Origin: Niastella soli
Lineage (GTDB): Bacteria > Bacteroidota > Bacteroidia > Chitinophagales > Chitinophagaceae
Assembly: GCF_017742245.1 (NCBI RefSeq)
Contig: NZ_JAGHKO010000024.1
Coordinates: forward strand, 186,001 to 250,000
Length of the DNA stretch: 64,000 bases
Reading direction: 5' to 3'
A program made the position numbers and the translations under genes. Numbering within the stretch: position 1 is the first letter of the stretch; the number at the start of each line of letters is the position of its first letter. The notes under the pieces are model-generated. The model had not been told where the DNA came from. It worked only from the letters and a program-made list of their open reading frames with translations, and made no database searches. This document shows, one piece after another, positions 63,788 to 64,000 of the stretch.

Positions 63788-64000
63788 ATGATGACACCCG
63801 AACTTAACAGATTGTTATTGTACCTGGGAATTGGCCTGATCAGCTTTTCAACGATCATCGGTCTCTTTGCCCAAAAAATACGTAACAGTTTTAAACCATT
63901 CAGCAAAAGGGCTATCTGGTATCTGTTGATTTCTGTGGCAGTATTTGCATTGACCGGCTTATTTATTGCAGCCGGCTTTTTCTCCAACTACAACAGGTAC
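63788..64000 (+). CDS. T6SS-associated membrane protein, partial (TssN candidate)
   Basis: 71 codons, cut by the window edge. Begins MMTPELNRLLLYLGIGLISF and has two membrane helices (about 9-28 and 45-65) split by a basic loop (QKIRNSFKPFSKR). A membrane protein after tssG in T6SS-iii clusters is often TssN. It starts 28 nt after tssG, so the same operon. The identity is inferred from position and topology. Confidence 0.55.
   Translation, partial: MMTPELNRLLLYLGIGLISFSTIIGLFAQKIRNSFKPFSKRAIWYLLISVAVFALTGLFIAAGFFSNYNRY

Noticed and set aside
1-64000. tRNA, rRNA, complete insertion sequence or prophage
   Set aside because: No cloverleaf, rRNA motif, transposase or integrase frame was found on reading the window.

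Overview
The window looks like a chromosomal segment of a Bacteroidota member, most likely family Chitinophagaceae (Niastella/Chitinophaga-like; inferred from gene content, not from a database search). Supporting signs are an ECF sigma/FecR/STN-TonB receptor cassette, a type IX secretion sorting domain, DUF5686 and gluconate-dehydrogenase-subunit-3/GMC pairs, a Bacteroidota-style type VI secretion (T6SS-iii) cluster, no clear Shine-Dalgarno sequences, and several perfect TAnnTTTG -7 promoter boxes.

Layout. 0.5-4 kb: an orphan MreB paralog, a small lipoprotein, a small cysteine-rich protein and nadE. 4-13.3 kb, accessory: a DUF885 protein, a cupin-AraC regulator, a secreted propeller/ricin-lectin protein with a T9SS tail, then a scrap-yard (beta-lactamase-family fragment, toxin-like C-terminal tail, candidate immunity gene, AraC remnant) and a FtsX/MacB-type permease. 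13.3-18.3 kb: two proteins of unknown function, a lipoprotein behind an attenuator-like leader, and a siderophore-type TonB receptor. 18.5-27.5 kb, housekeeping: ftsE, two glycosyltransferases, rpsO-pnp, prmA, plsY and an M48 lipoprotein protease. 27.7-40 kb: a DUF3224 protein, a lectin-tailed peptidoglycan amidase, a DUF3052-like protein, dnaG, a coiled-coil protein, an EF-G paralog and a soluble multi-PAS histidine kinase. 40-50.4 kb: a GMC oxidoreductase with its subunit-3 partner, then sigma/FecR/TonB receptor. 50.4-59 kb: a polysaccharide lyase lipoprotein, purU, a YdcF-like protein, a Kir-type K+ channel, a DUF5686 outer-membrane protein and a LysE exporter. 59-64 kb: a DUF2235/Tle1-like lipase divergent from tssE-tssF-tssG and a cut-off membrane gene (probably tssN).

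How genes work together. rpsO-pnp is a classical translation/RNA-decay pair. The ECF sigma factor, FecR anti-sigma factor and STN-bearing receptor form one cell-surface signalling unit. GMC plus subunit 3 resembles a FAD-dependent sugar/alcohol dehydrogenase whose electron acceptor is not in the window. The T6SS baseplate genes with a lipase next to them suggest contact-dependent antagonism.

The intergenic DNA is unusually structured. There is a family of 24-nt hairpins, GGGAT-rich repeats that twice sit next to that hairpin, CCCCGC-GCGGGG hairpins, long purine/pyrimidine inverted repeats, a three-level nested inverted repeat and a tandem pair of 38-bp repeats. I saw no tRNA, rRNA, CRISPR array, complete insertion sequence or origin. 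The most interesting items are the lipase beside the T6SS genes, the degraded toxin/immunity island, the attenuator-like leader at about 14.3 kb, and the composite dispersed repeats.
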